This document shows positions 17,526 through 25,861 of a stretch of 64,000 nt of DNA, one piece after another (within the stretch, counting starts at the first letter, position 1; each line of letters opens with the position of its first letter). The stretch lies in contig JASGEI010000002.1 of the NCBI GenBank assembly GCA_047606545.1, positions 34,988 to 98,987 on the forward strand, read 5' to 3'. The notes beneath the pieces are model-generated. The model was not told the origin of the DNA, searched no databases, and saw only the letters and a list, made by a program, of their open reading frames with translations. The translations under genes and the position numbers were made by a program. The stretch comes from JASGDC01 sp047606545 (lineage in GTDB: Bacteria; Actinomycetota; Actinomycetes; Actinomycetales; Micrococcaceae).

Positions 17526-18719
17526 ATGCTAAAGCTCAAAAATCAAATTAAAGATTACGCTTGGGGTTCAAAGTCATTAATTCCGGAGTATTTAGGGCAA
17601 GAACCAGGTGCGGAACCACAAGCTGAAATTTGGTATGGAGCACATCCAGATTCACCTTCTATAACTACAGCTGGACCACTTGATAAAGTGCTAGAACAGC
17701 ATCCTAATTTTTTAACTGGCTCTAATCTAGAATTAGAAAAACTACCTTATCTAGTAAAGATGTTAGCAGCAGATTCAGCTCTTTCCTTGCAGGTGCATCC
17801 TACTAAAGCGCAAGCAAAGCAAGGGTTTGCGTTTGAAGAAAAGCAAGGTATTTCGAGAGATGCTAGTCATCGAAATTATAAAGATGACAACCATAAACCT
17901 GAATTAATATACGCACTTACTGCATTCGAAGCGCTATGTGGGTTTAGGGATATTAACCAAACAATTGAAATTTTTACTGAGTTACAAAATAAAAATTCAA
18001 AGTTAGCTGATTCTGAACTGTTTAAGCAGTTACAAGGATCTTTAAATGCAGATCAAGGAATAAAGTCCACATTTACATTCTTACTGAATAAGCCAACAGG
18101 TATTGAAGACCTAGTTAGTCAATGTGTACAAACAACTGTGGAGATTAAAGGCTCTAAGTATCAAAAAGAATATGAAACTATAGTGCAATTGCAAAAGCTA
18201 TACCCAGGTGACCCGGGAGTTATCTTGTCTTTGATGCTAAATAGAGTTTCTTTAAAACCAGGGCAAGCTATTTTCTTACCAGCTGGTAATGTACATGCTT
18301 ACCTTAAAGGGCTAGGCATTGAGGTAATGGCTTCATCGGATAATGTCTTACGAGGTGGTCTTACCCCTAAACATATGGATATTGCTGAACTCTTAGAAGT
18401 AGTGGAGTTTAAAGCTACAGATGTTTCTTTTTTGGAAACAGAAGAGGACGAACTAGGTAGAGTGATTCTGCATCCACCTTTCGAAGAATTTCAATTGCAG
18501 ATAATGGAATTAAAAACTGAAGAACGTGCCAATATAGCACAAAATGGTCCAACGATATTTCTGGTAGGTAATGGGGAAGTAACTTGTGAAAGCCCAGTTG
18601 AAAGTTTGACACTGAAACCCGGGGAATCTATTTTTATCGCTCATGATGAAGCTCCTGTTACTGTTTTTGCTAAACAGCAAACTCAAGCTTTTGCAGTTAC
18701 CGTTAACGAAAAGTCATAA
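17526..18719 (+). CDS. manA: Mannose-6-phosphate isomerase
   Basis: ManA interconverts fructose-6-phosphate and mannose-6-phosphate, the entry to GDP-mannose. The 397-residue type I enzyme shows the zinc-site motifs LQVHPTKAQAKQGF and DDNHKPELIYALTAFEALCGF, and the catalytic stretch LPAGNVHAYLKGLGIEVMAS followed by SDNVLRGGLTPKHMD. The N-terminus KNQIKDYAWGSKSLIPEYL is typical. The reading frame is open upstream to 17253, but AAAGGAGTCAGG immediately precedes the ATG at 17526 and family members start there. It lies 37 nt behind the LCP gene. Confidence 0.95.
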   Translation: MLKLKNQIKDYAWGSKSLIPEYLGQEPGAEPQAEIWYGAHPDSPSITTAGPLDKVLEQHPNFLTGSNLELEKLPYLVKMLAADSALSLQVHPTKAQAKQGFAFEEKQGISRDASHRNYKDDNHKPELIYALTAFEALCGFRDINQTIEIFTELQNKNSKLADSELFKQLQGSLNADQGIKSTFTFLLNKPTGIEDLVSQCVQTTVEIKGSKYQKEYETIVQLQKLYPGDPGVILSLMLNRVSLKPGQAIFLPAGNVHAYLKGLGIEVMASSDNVLRGGLTPKHMDIAELLEVVEFKATDVSFLETEEDELGRVILHPPFEEFQLQIMELKTEERANIAQNGPTIFLVGNGEVTCESPVESLTLKPGESIFIAHDEAPVTVFAKQQTQAFAVTVNEKS

Positions 18720-18819
18720 TTCCTTATTATTCACAGCAACTATTAGGTTTTCATACAGCAAGCTCCAGCATAATTCTATATAATTGAATGGAATAAAGTT
18801 TTGATTGGAGAAGACCGTA

Positions 18820-20634
18820 ATGAAACGAAAAAAGACAACGTTGCCTATTGCATCGGTAGCAGCCGTAACTCTTATGACAGGTTCTACTATACCTGCATTG
18901 GCAGATACCACAGACTCGTTGTCACCGTCGGCAAGCACTGTAGCTATGAACGACGACAACTCAGATAGTGATTCAAGCGATAATAATAGTTTTAATAACG
19001 ACAGTTCAAACGGAAATTCTAGCTCAGATGAGAATGATTTCTCAAGTAATTCAGATTCGGACAGTGATAGCTCTTCGGATGATTCAGGAAGTAATTCTTC
19101 TGACGATAATTCAAGTAGTGACAGCGATAGTAATTCCGATAGTGATTCTTCAAGCGATTCAAGTTCTGACTCCGATAACTCAAATAGCTCTTCAGATGAT
19201 TCATCAAGTTCTGATAGCGACTCTGATGATAACTCAAGCTCTGATAGTGGTTCAAACTCATCAGATGGAGACAGTGGATCATCAAGTAGTAGTGACCAAA
19301 ACAACGGGCAGTCTAATAACAACAGCCAATCAAACAGCAGTAGCTCTTCTACAAAAATTAAAGTTGTAGCATCTACACCATTATTTGCCGATATCGCTAA
19401 ACAAATTGGTGGCGATAACGTAGAAGTTACTACTATTGCTGATCAAGACAACTCAAATACGACTGATATTCAGGATTATTCTGCTTCTCAGAGTGACCGT
19501 TCTGCAATTTCAAATGCAGATATTGTTGTTAAAAATGGTGGTGAATACGATAACTTTATGAGTCAACGTTCTTCCGATAGTGATTCTTCAAGTAGTTCAA
19601 GTTCTGACTCAAATAGCTCTTCAGATGATTCATCAAGTTCTGATAGTGGAAGTAACAGCTCTGATTCGGATTCTGACAATAATTCAAGTAGCTCAAGTTC
19701 TGACTCAAATAGCTCTTCAGATGATTCATCAGATTCTGACTCATCTAATTCAAACTCCGACTCATCAGATTCTCAAGCTAACTCTGATCAAGTAGTATTG
19801 CAGGTTACTGATTTCGTTGGTAAATCAGGTGATAGTGGGGCAACTTCTCAAGCAACTGATAGCAGTAGTGCTGCCGCTACGGATGATAGTTCGGATAACA
19901 CTGACGATGATTCATCAAGCTCAGGTGGTTTCATAGACTTCATTAAGATGTTATTTGCAAATTTGTTTGGTAATAAGGATTCAGATGCTTCACCAAGTGC
20001 TAGCGCTTCAGCTAGTGCTTCAGCAAGTACGAGTGCCTCAGCTAGTGCTTCGCCAAGTGTTAGCGCTTCAGCAAGTGCAACTACAACTCCAGTTGAAATG
20101 ACGACCTTTGCGGCATACAATCTTGACGCAGTTTCTGCGATGGCTAAAGATCTAGCACAGCAGTACTCAGATATTGACTCTACAAATGCTAATCAATATC
20201 AAGCAAATTCTGATAAATTCACTAAGTCAATTAGTGATATGGAACAGAAACTTAGCGGTATGGAAGATCAGCTTAACGGGAAGACAGCAATCGCAAGTGA
20301 TAGTACTCCTACTGATTTGTTGCAAAATGCAGGTGTAAAAGTGACATACTTATCCCCAGCGTCAAGTAGTGCTAGTGCAACTAACAGCACTCAGGCAACC
20401 ACTAGCGCAAATATGGTCTCCCTTCAACAGGCACAGCAGCAAGTTAACGATAAAAAAGTAAACTTGTATGCTTATAATGATTCTGATCAGGATAAAAACT
20501 CTACTACCATAAAGAGTAAAGCTAACTCAGCGAAGTTACCAGTGGTGACTTTTGACGACAGTATGCCTGATAACACAGATTACATTACTTGGATGAATAA
20601 AAATATTGACCAGCTAAGTAAGTTGTCAAACTAA
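18820..20634 (+). CDS. Secreted ZnuA/TroA-like protein interrupted by Ser-Asp and Ser-Ala repeat linkers
   Basis: A 604-residue exported protein with a signal peptide (about 1-29, ending IPALADT) and no lipobox cysteine. Order of parts: Ser-Asp/Asn linker (about 45-177); a TroA/ZnuA-like first half, KIKVVASTPLFADIAKQIGG, then SDRSAISNADIVVKNGGEYD (178-247); a second Ser-Asp linker (248-323); a short hydrophobic stretch FIDFIKMLFANLFG; a Ser-Ala linker (388-425); and a ZnuA-like second half (426-604) with NLDAVSAMAKDLAQQYSDID and ITWMNKNIDQL. The metal-binding His positions of ZnuA seem lost: the DPHxYxP region reads DIQDYSAS and the NPHxW region reads TTFAAYN. No permease or ATPase gene is adjacent. 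GGAG 9 nt before the ATG sets the start. Metal transport is not supported. Confidence 0.75.
   Translation: MKRKKTTLPIASVAAVTLMTGSTIPALADTTDSLSPSASTVAMNDDNSDSDSSDNNSFNNDSSNGNSSSDENDFSSNSDSDSDSSSDDSGSNSSDDNSSSDSDSNSDSDSSSDSSSDSDNSNSSSDDSSSSDSDSDDNSSSDSGSNSSDGDSGSSSSSDQNNGQSNNNSQSNSSSSSTKIKVVASTPLFADIAKQIGGDNVEVTTIADQDNSNTTDIQDYSASQSDRSAISNADIVVKNGGEYDNFMSQRSSDSDSSSSSSSDSNSSSDDSSSSDSGSNSSDSDSDNNSSSSSSDSNSSSDDSSDSDSSNSNSDSSDSQANSDQVVLQVTDFVGKSGDSGATSQATDSSSAAATDDSSDNTDDDSSSSGGFIDFIKMLFANLFGNKDSDASPSASASASASASTSASASASPSVSASASATTTPVEMTTFAAYNLDAVSAMAKDLAQQYSDIDSTNANQYQANSDKFTKSISDMEQKLSGMEDQLNGKTAIASDSTPTDLLQNAGVKVTYLSPASSSASATNSTQATTSANMVSLQQAQQQVNDKKVNLYAYNDSDQDKNSTTIKSKANSAKLPVVTFDDSMPDNTDYITWMNKNIDQLSKLSN
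19587..19731 (+). repeat. 96-bp-spaced direct repeats in the Ser-Asp linker
   Basis: 49-nt segments at 19587-19635 and 19683-19731 are identical except for one base and lie exactly 96 bp (32 codons) apart. A third related copy occurs around 19182-19219 in the first linker. The spacing keeps the reading frame, so copy-number change would lengthen or shorten the linker without breaking the gene. Confidence 0.7.
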
Positions 20635-20646
20635 GTTTTCTAAAAC

Positions 20647-20690
20647 TATCTAAAATAGGCTTCAATAATTATTGAAGCCTATTTTAGATA
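20647..20690 (+). terminator. Perfect 44-bp palindrome after the ZnuA-like gene
   Basis: TATCTAAAATAGGCTTCAATAA is followed directly by its exact complement, 12 nt after the stop codon. It probably ends the transcript, although no long U tract follows. Confidence 0.7.
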
Positions 20691-20713
20691 AAAGTTATAA
20701 AAGACAGTTTAAT

Positions 20714-20721
20714 AAAGATTT
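20714..20721. repeat. Target-site duplication, left copy
   Basis: AAAGATTT directly abuts the left end of the insertion sequence and is repeated exactly at 21989-21996. Confidence 0.85.
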
Positions 20722-20748
20722 GACATATAGGCCATAAATAGTGGATAG
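20722..20748 (+). repeat. Left terminal inverted repeat of the IS
   Basis: 27 bp; complementary to 21962-21988 except for one A/T mismatch at the fourth base. Confidence 0.9.
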
Positions 20749-20806
20749 CAGAGTGCTTTTGGTCTTTGTTTTCTTTGTGTTTAAGGTGTTGCTTTATCTT
20801 TTAGGG

Positions 20807-21951
20807 ATGAAGCAGAAGAAGTCCTTGAAAAAGTTTTGGTGTGTGCTATGTGGTGGCCTGTTGGTTAAAAATGGTAGGCATCCTAATGGTAGCCAGCGTT
20901 GGAAATGTCGTGAGTGTGGCTCTAGTAGTCTTAGGAAAAATGAAAGCTCAACGAGAGTGTTTCAGTTGGAATTGTTCCTTAAATGGCTTCTTGGTAAACT
21001 CTCTCAATCTGAACTAACTAAGACTGTTTCTGGGCGTAGTTTTAGACGTAAAACTTCTTGGTGTTGGAATATAAGTCCTACGCTGCAAGCAACTCCTGCA
21101 CGGTTTGTGATGGTTGATGGGATTTATGTTGGTAAGAAAGCTCGGGGTAACACTTGGTGTTGCCTTATCGCTATGGACGCAGCTACGCTGCGTCCGCTTG
21201 CTTTTCAATGGTGTGACAGGGAGAAAACAATAGCGTGGGAAGCCTTGTTCGCTCAACTAGTTTCTGCACCGGAGGTTATATTTGTGATGGTGGACAAGGC
21301 TTAAATAGAGCAATTCAAGAGTGCTTACCTGAAGCTAAAGTTCAACGCTGCTTAGTGCATGTTATTGCTAATACTAGAGTTAATTTAACTCTTAATCCTA
21401 GAACAATGGCAGGTAAATCTTTACTGAAATTAACAAAAAGCCTTACCACCGTTAAGAACAAGGAAGCAGCAGCCAACTGGCTACTCTTGCTTCAAAACTG
21501 GCACGCCAATTACAAAGATCTTGTCAATGAAAGAACTTACAACCCTGAACCTTTCGGTAGAAAATGGTGGTACACCCACGAACGCTTACGCAAAGCCTAC
21601 AAACGCTTAGAGAAACTTGCAAGCACAAACGTGCTGTTCACCTATCTAGAAACCGGTTGTGATAACACAACCAACAAACTAGAAGGAGGTATCAACACCG
21701 GTATCCGTTACCTGTTACGCAACCACAGAGGCCTAACAATAAACAAAGAGAAACTAGCTATCCAGTGGTTCCTCTGGTCTAAAGTACACAAACCCAAGGA
21801 AGCAACCACCTTAATCAGACCAGAGCACTACCAACAAAAACCAAAACCAGTAAAGAAAAAGGAAGAGCAAATAGGGCCAAAACACCTAGACGATTCCCAC
21901 CAAACAATCAGATACAAGAACGGAGGAATCTGGGTCAACACAACCGAATAA
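20807..21951 (+). pseudogene. IS1249-like transposase, frameshifted
   Basis: The first half (frame ending at a stop at 21304) has an N-terminal zinc-ribbon pair, CVLCGG and CRECGSSS, and the first catalytic Asp in FVMVDGIYVGKK. The second half (frame open to 21951) holds the second Asp in ICDGGQGLNRAIQ and the Glu of TNKLEGGINTGIRYLLRNHR. The halves belong to one DDE transposase: the first frame runs APEVIF then VMVDKA-stop, while the other continues CDGGQGLN. One base is missing near 21281-21283, where TTTT reduced to TTT would explain it. No classical slippery heptamer is seen, so a real mutation or a sequencing error is more likely than programmed frameshifting. Confidence 0.85.
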
Positions 21952-21961
21952 CACACCCGAC

Positions 21962-21988
21962 CTATCCACTATTTATGGCCTATAAGTC
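21962..21988 (-). repeat. Right terminal inverted repeat of the IS
   Basis: 27 bp; 26 of 27 positions complement the left end at 20722-20748. Confidence 0.9.
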
Positions 21989-21996
21989 AAAGATTT
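21989..21996. repeat. Target-site duplication, right copy
   Basis: AAAGATTT, identical to 20714-20721. Confidence 0.85.
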
Positions 21997-22000
21997 CAGA

Positions 22001-23332
22001 TTACTGGTTAGTCATATCTAAAAGTTCTGCAAAGAGTCGTTCGCCGTCACAATGAATACCGTCATGTTGAAAATCAGCAGTTATTTTTGCTTTGGCATTT
22101 TTAGTTTTTGAAAGTGTTTCTAAAGAAAGATCTTTATCCACGAAAACATCGTCTTCATAAACTATACAAGCAACAGGAACGGGATTTTCCGCTAATTGCT
22201 TAGGATTGTATAGGGGAAGCCAGTCATAGTCTTTGGTAAGTTTTTCAAGTTCATGGAAAGTTTCTTTTAGTGGTTTTAAACTGTCGTCTTGTCTAAACAG
22301 CCAAGGTTCAAAGATTTCTCCGACTAGTTGAAGATTATCTGCATTTGAGGTGAAGTCTGCACTTAAATCTTTATCTTCTTCAGCTAAGTCCACCTGGAAA
22401 CCGTAACGCTTTAATCCCCATACCACTTGCTTTGCATTTGTAAGCATGGAACGACCTTGTGCATAGATTGTTTCATGTAATAACACATAAAGTGGTTTAG
22501 TAGCATAGCTTAAATAAGGCATAATTTCAGTAAGGAAACTTGCAGAGAGCCGTTTTCCTTCTTTAGTATCAACGAAGGCTTCTTCTAAGATAAAATGCAA
22601 CTCATGGATACCATTGGTACGTCCCAAAACAATACCAAGGAGTTGTAAACGTTCTGGTGTTAAGCGATCACCAGTTGGTAATAATTCTTCGGTGTAGTTT
22701 ATATGATCGCGGATTTTATTGAGAGTTTTTTGATCTTCTGGGTATAGCTCAAAGTATTTCTTATTTGCTCTAGCTAATTTTAATAAAGTGTGGTTATAAA
22801 CTGTACGTGCATCATAGCTAATTGGAGGTACACCACCGGTTACAATAGCGCGTTCAAGTGATTTTGGGAAAAGTGAAAGGTAGGTAAAAGTGACGAAACC
22901 ACCGTAGCTTTGTCCCATAATGCTCCATTTTTTAATCCCAAGATACTTACGAAGTTCTTCGGCGTCATGGACAATTGAGTCTGCTCGGAAAAAAGTTAAG
23001 AAAGCTGCTTGTTCGTGTGGTTTACCGTATTTTGTAATAGTTTGTGCAGTTAAGGGAGTCGAAATTCCAGTTCCACGCTGGTCTAACGCAATTACCCGGA
23101 ATGTTTTAAGTGCTTCTTTAAGCCAACCGGTAATCTCTGCTTGGCGCACTCCTTTACCACCAGGTCCACCATGAAAAAATATTAAGTATGGTAACTCATC
23201 TGCGAGTTTATTTTTAGCCACATATTCACGTGCAAAGATCTTAATTTTAGGTCCGTGAGAGTGATTGTAATCTAGTGGCACTTCCAGGGTATGATTTCGG
23301 AAGGCGACATCAGGTCGAATTATATATTGCAT
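22001..23332 (-). CDS. Proline-iminopeptidase-like alpha/beta hydrolase (S33)
   Basis: A 443-residue cytosolic alpha/beta hydrolase. It has the oxyanion motif FFHGGPGGKG, the strand LDQRGTGIST and the nucleophile elbow MGQSYGGFVTF (Ser near residue 139). An acidic residue in IVYEDDVFVDKD and a late His in FQHDGIHCDGE complete the likely triad. These are hallmarks of proline iminopeptidases, which remove N-terminal proline from peptides; the ~440-residue length matches the Pip-type enzymes that carry a large cap domain. No signal peptide is present. The MptB gene lies 31 nt downstream on the other side of its start, in the same orientation, so the order of transcription is M23, mptB, this gene. 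Its stop codon is only 12 bp from the IS element. Confidence 0.85.
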   Translation of the reverse strand: MQYIIRPDVAFRNHTLEVPLDYNHSHGPKIKIFAREYVAKNKLADELPYLIFFHGGPGGKGVRQAEITGWLKEALKTFRVIALDQRGTGISTPLTAQTITKYGKPHEQAAFLTFFRADSIVHDAEELRKYLGIKKWSIMGQSYGGFVTFTYLSLFPKSLERAIVTGGVPPISYDARTVYNHTLLKLARANKKYFELYPEDQKTLNKIRDHINYTEELLPTGDRLTPERLQLLGIVLGRTNGIHELHFILEEAFVDTKEGKRLSASFLTEIMPYLSYATKPLYVLLHETIYAQGRSMLTNAKQVVWGLKRYGFQVDLAEEDKDLSADFTSNADNLQLVGEIFEPWLFRQDDSLKPLKETFHELEKLTKDYDWLPLYNPKQLAENPVPVACIVYEDDVFVDKDLSLETLSKTKNAKAKITADFQHDGIHCDGERLFAELLDMTNQ

Positions 23333-23363
23333 GGCTCCACGTTATAAGTTAGGTACAAGTATT

Positions 23364-24935
23364 TTAATCGTATCTTACAACTTTAGCACTTGATAATGGG
23401 TTGGGCAGTTTTGTTTCCTCGAAACGGTTAGTGTATTCTAGTGCTCGTGATTGAGCCCGCTCAAAACGATAAAGTCTTTGCATGCTTTCGTTTTTTATTA
23501 TCAGCCAATAACAAGACAAAATCATAGCCACAATTGCAGTTATTCTGATTATTCCTAATCCATCTACGATTACAGAAACATCCATTGGTTCTGCAAAAGG
23601 TGCGATACTGTAAAAGACACTTAGATAAATTAATGGTAATACGTATTTATCATTATGTTCCACACTAATTGCAAATAGTAGTACCACCCAAAGAATGTAC
23701 CAGCCGTAAACTACCGGGGAAAAAGCTACGGTAACAGCAAAAGCAATAGTCATACGCTGTAAGATTGTCCTATGAGTACTATTCATGAAGATAAGTCTTA
23801 AAATTAATAGGATTGTAATCAGTGAAAAAAACCCTTTCACGATAGTAGGACCTACTTGACCACTGCCGCCAAAGACGAGTTCTATTGCACCTGTTGCCCA
23901 ACTTAAATAACTCACTGGTGCATAGAAATTAAAAACTTGACCGGGAGTAGTGAAGGCTTTAACCCAACCAGGGTATAAGCCAATTAACATGCCAAAAATA
24001 ACGACTGGAATAAGTCCGATTGCTGCAGTATATGCCCAGATTTTTATCTGTAATCCAGCAGTGGGTATTGGGTTGATTTGCCTTGCCCACATAATTCCTA
24101 GAAATGGTAGTGCCAAAATTGTAATCGGTTTAATAGCAATTGAAGCACTGACAAATAGTAAGCCTAATACGTGTCTTTTATCTTGGAAAAAGTATATGCC
24201 ACCTATTAGTAATCCCATCATTAAAGAGTCATTGTGTGCTGATATCATAAAGGCAAAGCTAAACAACGGGTTAGCTATAGTAAGCCAAATTGCTTTTGCT
24301 TCGTTAAAGCCATTTTGTTTTGCAACTTTTGGGATAAAGTAATAACATAAGCCAATTCCTAATACAGCAAGTAGTTTGAAAGCAATTAAACTCAATACAA
24401 TATTGTCATTGGTGCTAGTAAGGATAATTCTTTCTATGGCCAAGAAAAGTGGGCCATAGGGTGTTACTGATTCGCTCCAGATTTCGCTAACGCCTTGAGA
24501 GCGCCAGCCACCTAACACGGAAATTCCGGTGTTGTAAGGATCATAGCCAGCTTGCATAAGCCTACCTTGACCAAGATAAGCAAATACATCATTACTAAAC
24601 ATTGGAACACTAAAAAATAATGGAATAGTCCAGAGCATTGCAGCTCTGCGGATTACTTTTGTTGAAGCTGTATCCCAATTTTTAATACTGGTTGCTAGCC
24701 TAGCCCAACCAATGACGTGTAGTATTGCTCCAAAAATTCCTAGTAACACCATAAAAAAAGTTAATGGTAGAAATTGTCTGATAGTCATAATCCATTGAAA
24801 TTGGAGTTGTACTACTTGTGGAATTGTGCCGAGAACCCAAGAACTTACTAGCAAGCACATACTGCCCCATAAGCCTAGGAGTAGGGCGTTATGAGTCCTT
24901 ACTTTTTCTTTGTTTACTAGTGAAGAGGTTGGCAT
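23364..24935 (-). CDS. mptB: Polyprenol-phosphomannose-dependent alpha-1,6-mannosyltransferase (MptB type)
   Basis: A 523-residue multi-pass membrane glycosyltransferase of the GT-C fold with about a dozen hydrophobic helices. The signature after the second helix, MFSNDVFAYLGQGRLMQAGY followed by DPYNTG, contains the acidic motif of the MptA/MptB family, and VTPYGPLFLAIERI follows. MptB elongates the alpha-1,6-mannan core of lipomannan on the outer membrane leaflet using polyprenol-phosphomannose. GDP-mannose supply genes (manA, manC, pmmB) lie in this window. The gene follows the M23 peptidase gene by 13 nt and precedes the hydrolase gene, so the three may form one transcription unit. A related GT-C mannosyltransferase such as MptA cannot be fully excluded. 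Confidence 0.8.
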   Translation of the reverse strand: MPTSSLVNKEKVRTHNALLLGLWGSMCLLVSSWVLGTIPQVVQLQFQWIMTIRQFLPLTFFMVLLGIFGAILHVIGWARLATSIKNWDTASTKVIRRAAMLWTIPLFFSVPMFSNDVFAYLGQGRLMQAGYDPYNTGISVLGGWRSQGVSEIWSESVTPYGPLFLAIERIILTSTNDNIVLSLIAFKLLAVLGIGLCYYFIPKVAKQNGFNEAKAIWLTIANPLFSFAFMISAHNDSLMMGLLIGGIYFFQDKRHVLGLLFVSASIAIKPITILALPFLGIMWARQINPIPTAGLQIKIWAYTAAIGLIPVVIFGMLIGLYPGWVKAFTTPGQVFNFYAPVSYLSWATGAIELVFGGSGQVGPTIVKGFFSLITILLILRLIFMNSTHRTILQRMTIAFAVTVAFSPVVYGWYILWVVLLFAISVEHNDKYVLPLIYLSVFYSIAPFAEPMDVSVIVDGLGIIRITAIVAMILSCYWLIIKNESMQRLYRFERAQSRALEYTNRFEETKLPNPLSSAKVVRYD

Positions 24936-24948
24936 ATCTCTATGTATT

Positions 24949-25530
24949 CTAGCGTGGTAAAAGGATAGAACGTTGGATATTGAGAAAGAGTAATGGATTT
25001 AAATATTTTTCAGTTGTTTTAACTCCAAAATGTAAACAAAAATTACAGTGTCCACCTGGTAGAAGATAGCCAATTACTTGGCCTTTGGTCACAGCGTCTC
25101 CTTTTTTAAGTGAGCTTATAACTGGTTCATATGTGCTACGAATATTGCCTTCGTGTTTAATGCTCAAACTATTTTTTTCAGCGATTCTACCTTTGAAATG
25201 TACTGTACCTGGTGCTGGAGCTATTATTGGGATTTTTGCTGAACCTTGAATATCAATCCCACGATGTCCAGCGTTCCAATTATATCTACCCGGAGCAAAA
25301 GGTGCTTTGAGCTTAAAAGGCTTAATGGGAGGAGACCACTTCTTTGTCTTTGCGTTAACAGTGTTCATCATAAAAGTGTCTGCATAACTAGCAGGTGTAA
25401 TAGCGGAAGTTGCAAGCAAAACCGTCAGCATTGCAGTAGGAAAAATATAAGTCATAACTATAAAACTAGCTGAACCAGCAACGCTTGAAAAGACTTCGAT
25501 AGAAAACTTAGTTATACCGATAAAAAGCAT
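24949..25530 (-). CDS. M23 family metallopeptidase
   Basis: A 193-residue exported protein: N-terminal hydrophobic segment (FPTAMLTVLLATSAITPASYA, about residues 30-50) and a compact LytM-type peptidase domain. Zinc ligands are recognisable in HRGIDIQG (HxxxD) and CLHFGVK; the first His of the usual HxH motif is Cys here, as I recall it is in some actinobacterial members. The domain core IIAPAPGTVHFKGRIA and GQVIGYLLPGGHC is intact. These enzymes cut peptidoglycan cross-bridges or act as regulators of amidases. A similar M23 gene lies next to rpsB in M. tuberculosis; here the opp operon separates them. Confidence 0.85.
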   Translation of the reverse strand: MLFIGITKFSIEVFSSVAGSASFIVMTYIFPTAMLTVLLATSAITPASYADTFMMNTVNAKTKKWSPPIKPFKLKAPFAPGRYNWNAGHRGIDIQGSAKIPIIAPAPGTVHFKGRIAEKNSLSIKHEGNIRSTYEPVISSLKKGDAVTKGQVIGYLLPGGHCNFCLHFGVKTTEKYLNPLLFLNIQRSILLPR

Positions 25531-25849
25531 GAGTAGTTTTGTTTAAAGCCATAGAAAACTAATGTTGATGAAAAGTACTTGAATCAAATTTATATGTGCA
25601 TAAATAAAGTGTCGCACTTGTATATGCATTAAATATTTTTAATAAATTTGCATAAATTTTTAAAGATGAAGTACTTGCTTTTTAGTAGTCGTAACAATGG
25701 ATGTAGCAGTTATAACGTTGCCCCAAGTATTAACTATAACTATTTTATAACACCCTATAAGTAGCATTTTGCATAATTATTATTCGGTAAATTGGTATAT
25801 ATTTTTAATAAGGTAGTTTTACTAACTACATAAATAAGATAACTAAACA
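25531..25849. other. AT-rich intergenic region upstream of the opp operon
   Basis: These 319 bp hold no credible gene. They contain four TGCATWA motifs (near 25597, 25624, 25651 and 25771), three within 65 bp, and the small inverted repeat GTAGTT-TTACT-AACTAC at 25813-25829. A TATATT at 25798-25803 could be the -10 box of the opp operon. The arrangement looks like a regulated promoter, but the regulator cannot be named. Confidence 0.5.
25813..25829. promoter_or_regulatory. Operator-like inverted repeat before oppA
   Basis: GTAGTT and AACTAC flank five bases, 33 nt before the oppA start and just downstream of a possible -10 box at 25798-25803. The position would suit repressor binding; no protein is implied. 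Confidence 0.3.
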
Positions 25850-25861
25850 ATGGGAGGCGTT

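Larger units (their letters stand above)
20722..21988 (+). mobile_element. IS1249-like insertion sequence (IS256 family)
   Basis: The 1267-bp element begins GACATATAGGCC and ends GGCCTATAAGTC. Its 27-bp terminal inverted repeats differ at one position. Perfect 8-bp target duplications (AAAGATTT) flank it, as expected for the IS256 family. The single transposase frame resembles IS1249, known from Corynebacterium, but is broken by a frameshift. The element sits in the gap between the convergent ZnuA-like gene and the proline-iminopeptidase-like gene, ending 12 bp before the latter's stop codon, and disrupts no gene. Confidence 0.9.

Noticed and set aside
18714..19322. Long minus-strand frame rich in Leu/Ser/Glu opposite the Ser-Asp gene
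   Set aside because: It is the complement of TCA/GAT-type repeats and has no ribosome site; the plus-strand frame has a signal peptide and a fold.
19980..20090. Short regular repeats considered as a CRISPR array
   Set aside because: The units are 6-18 nt, in frame and without unique spacers; they encode Ser-Ala repeats.
19848..20120. Minus-strand Ala/Leu/Glu repeat frame
   Set aside because: Antisense of the Ser-Ala linker; repeat composition alone keeps it open.
21235..21951. Second half of the transposase as an independent gene
   Set aside because: It begins with an out-of-frame reading of the first half and lacks the first catalytic Asp; both halves together form one transposase.
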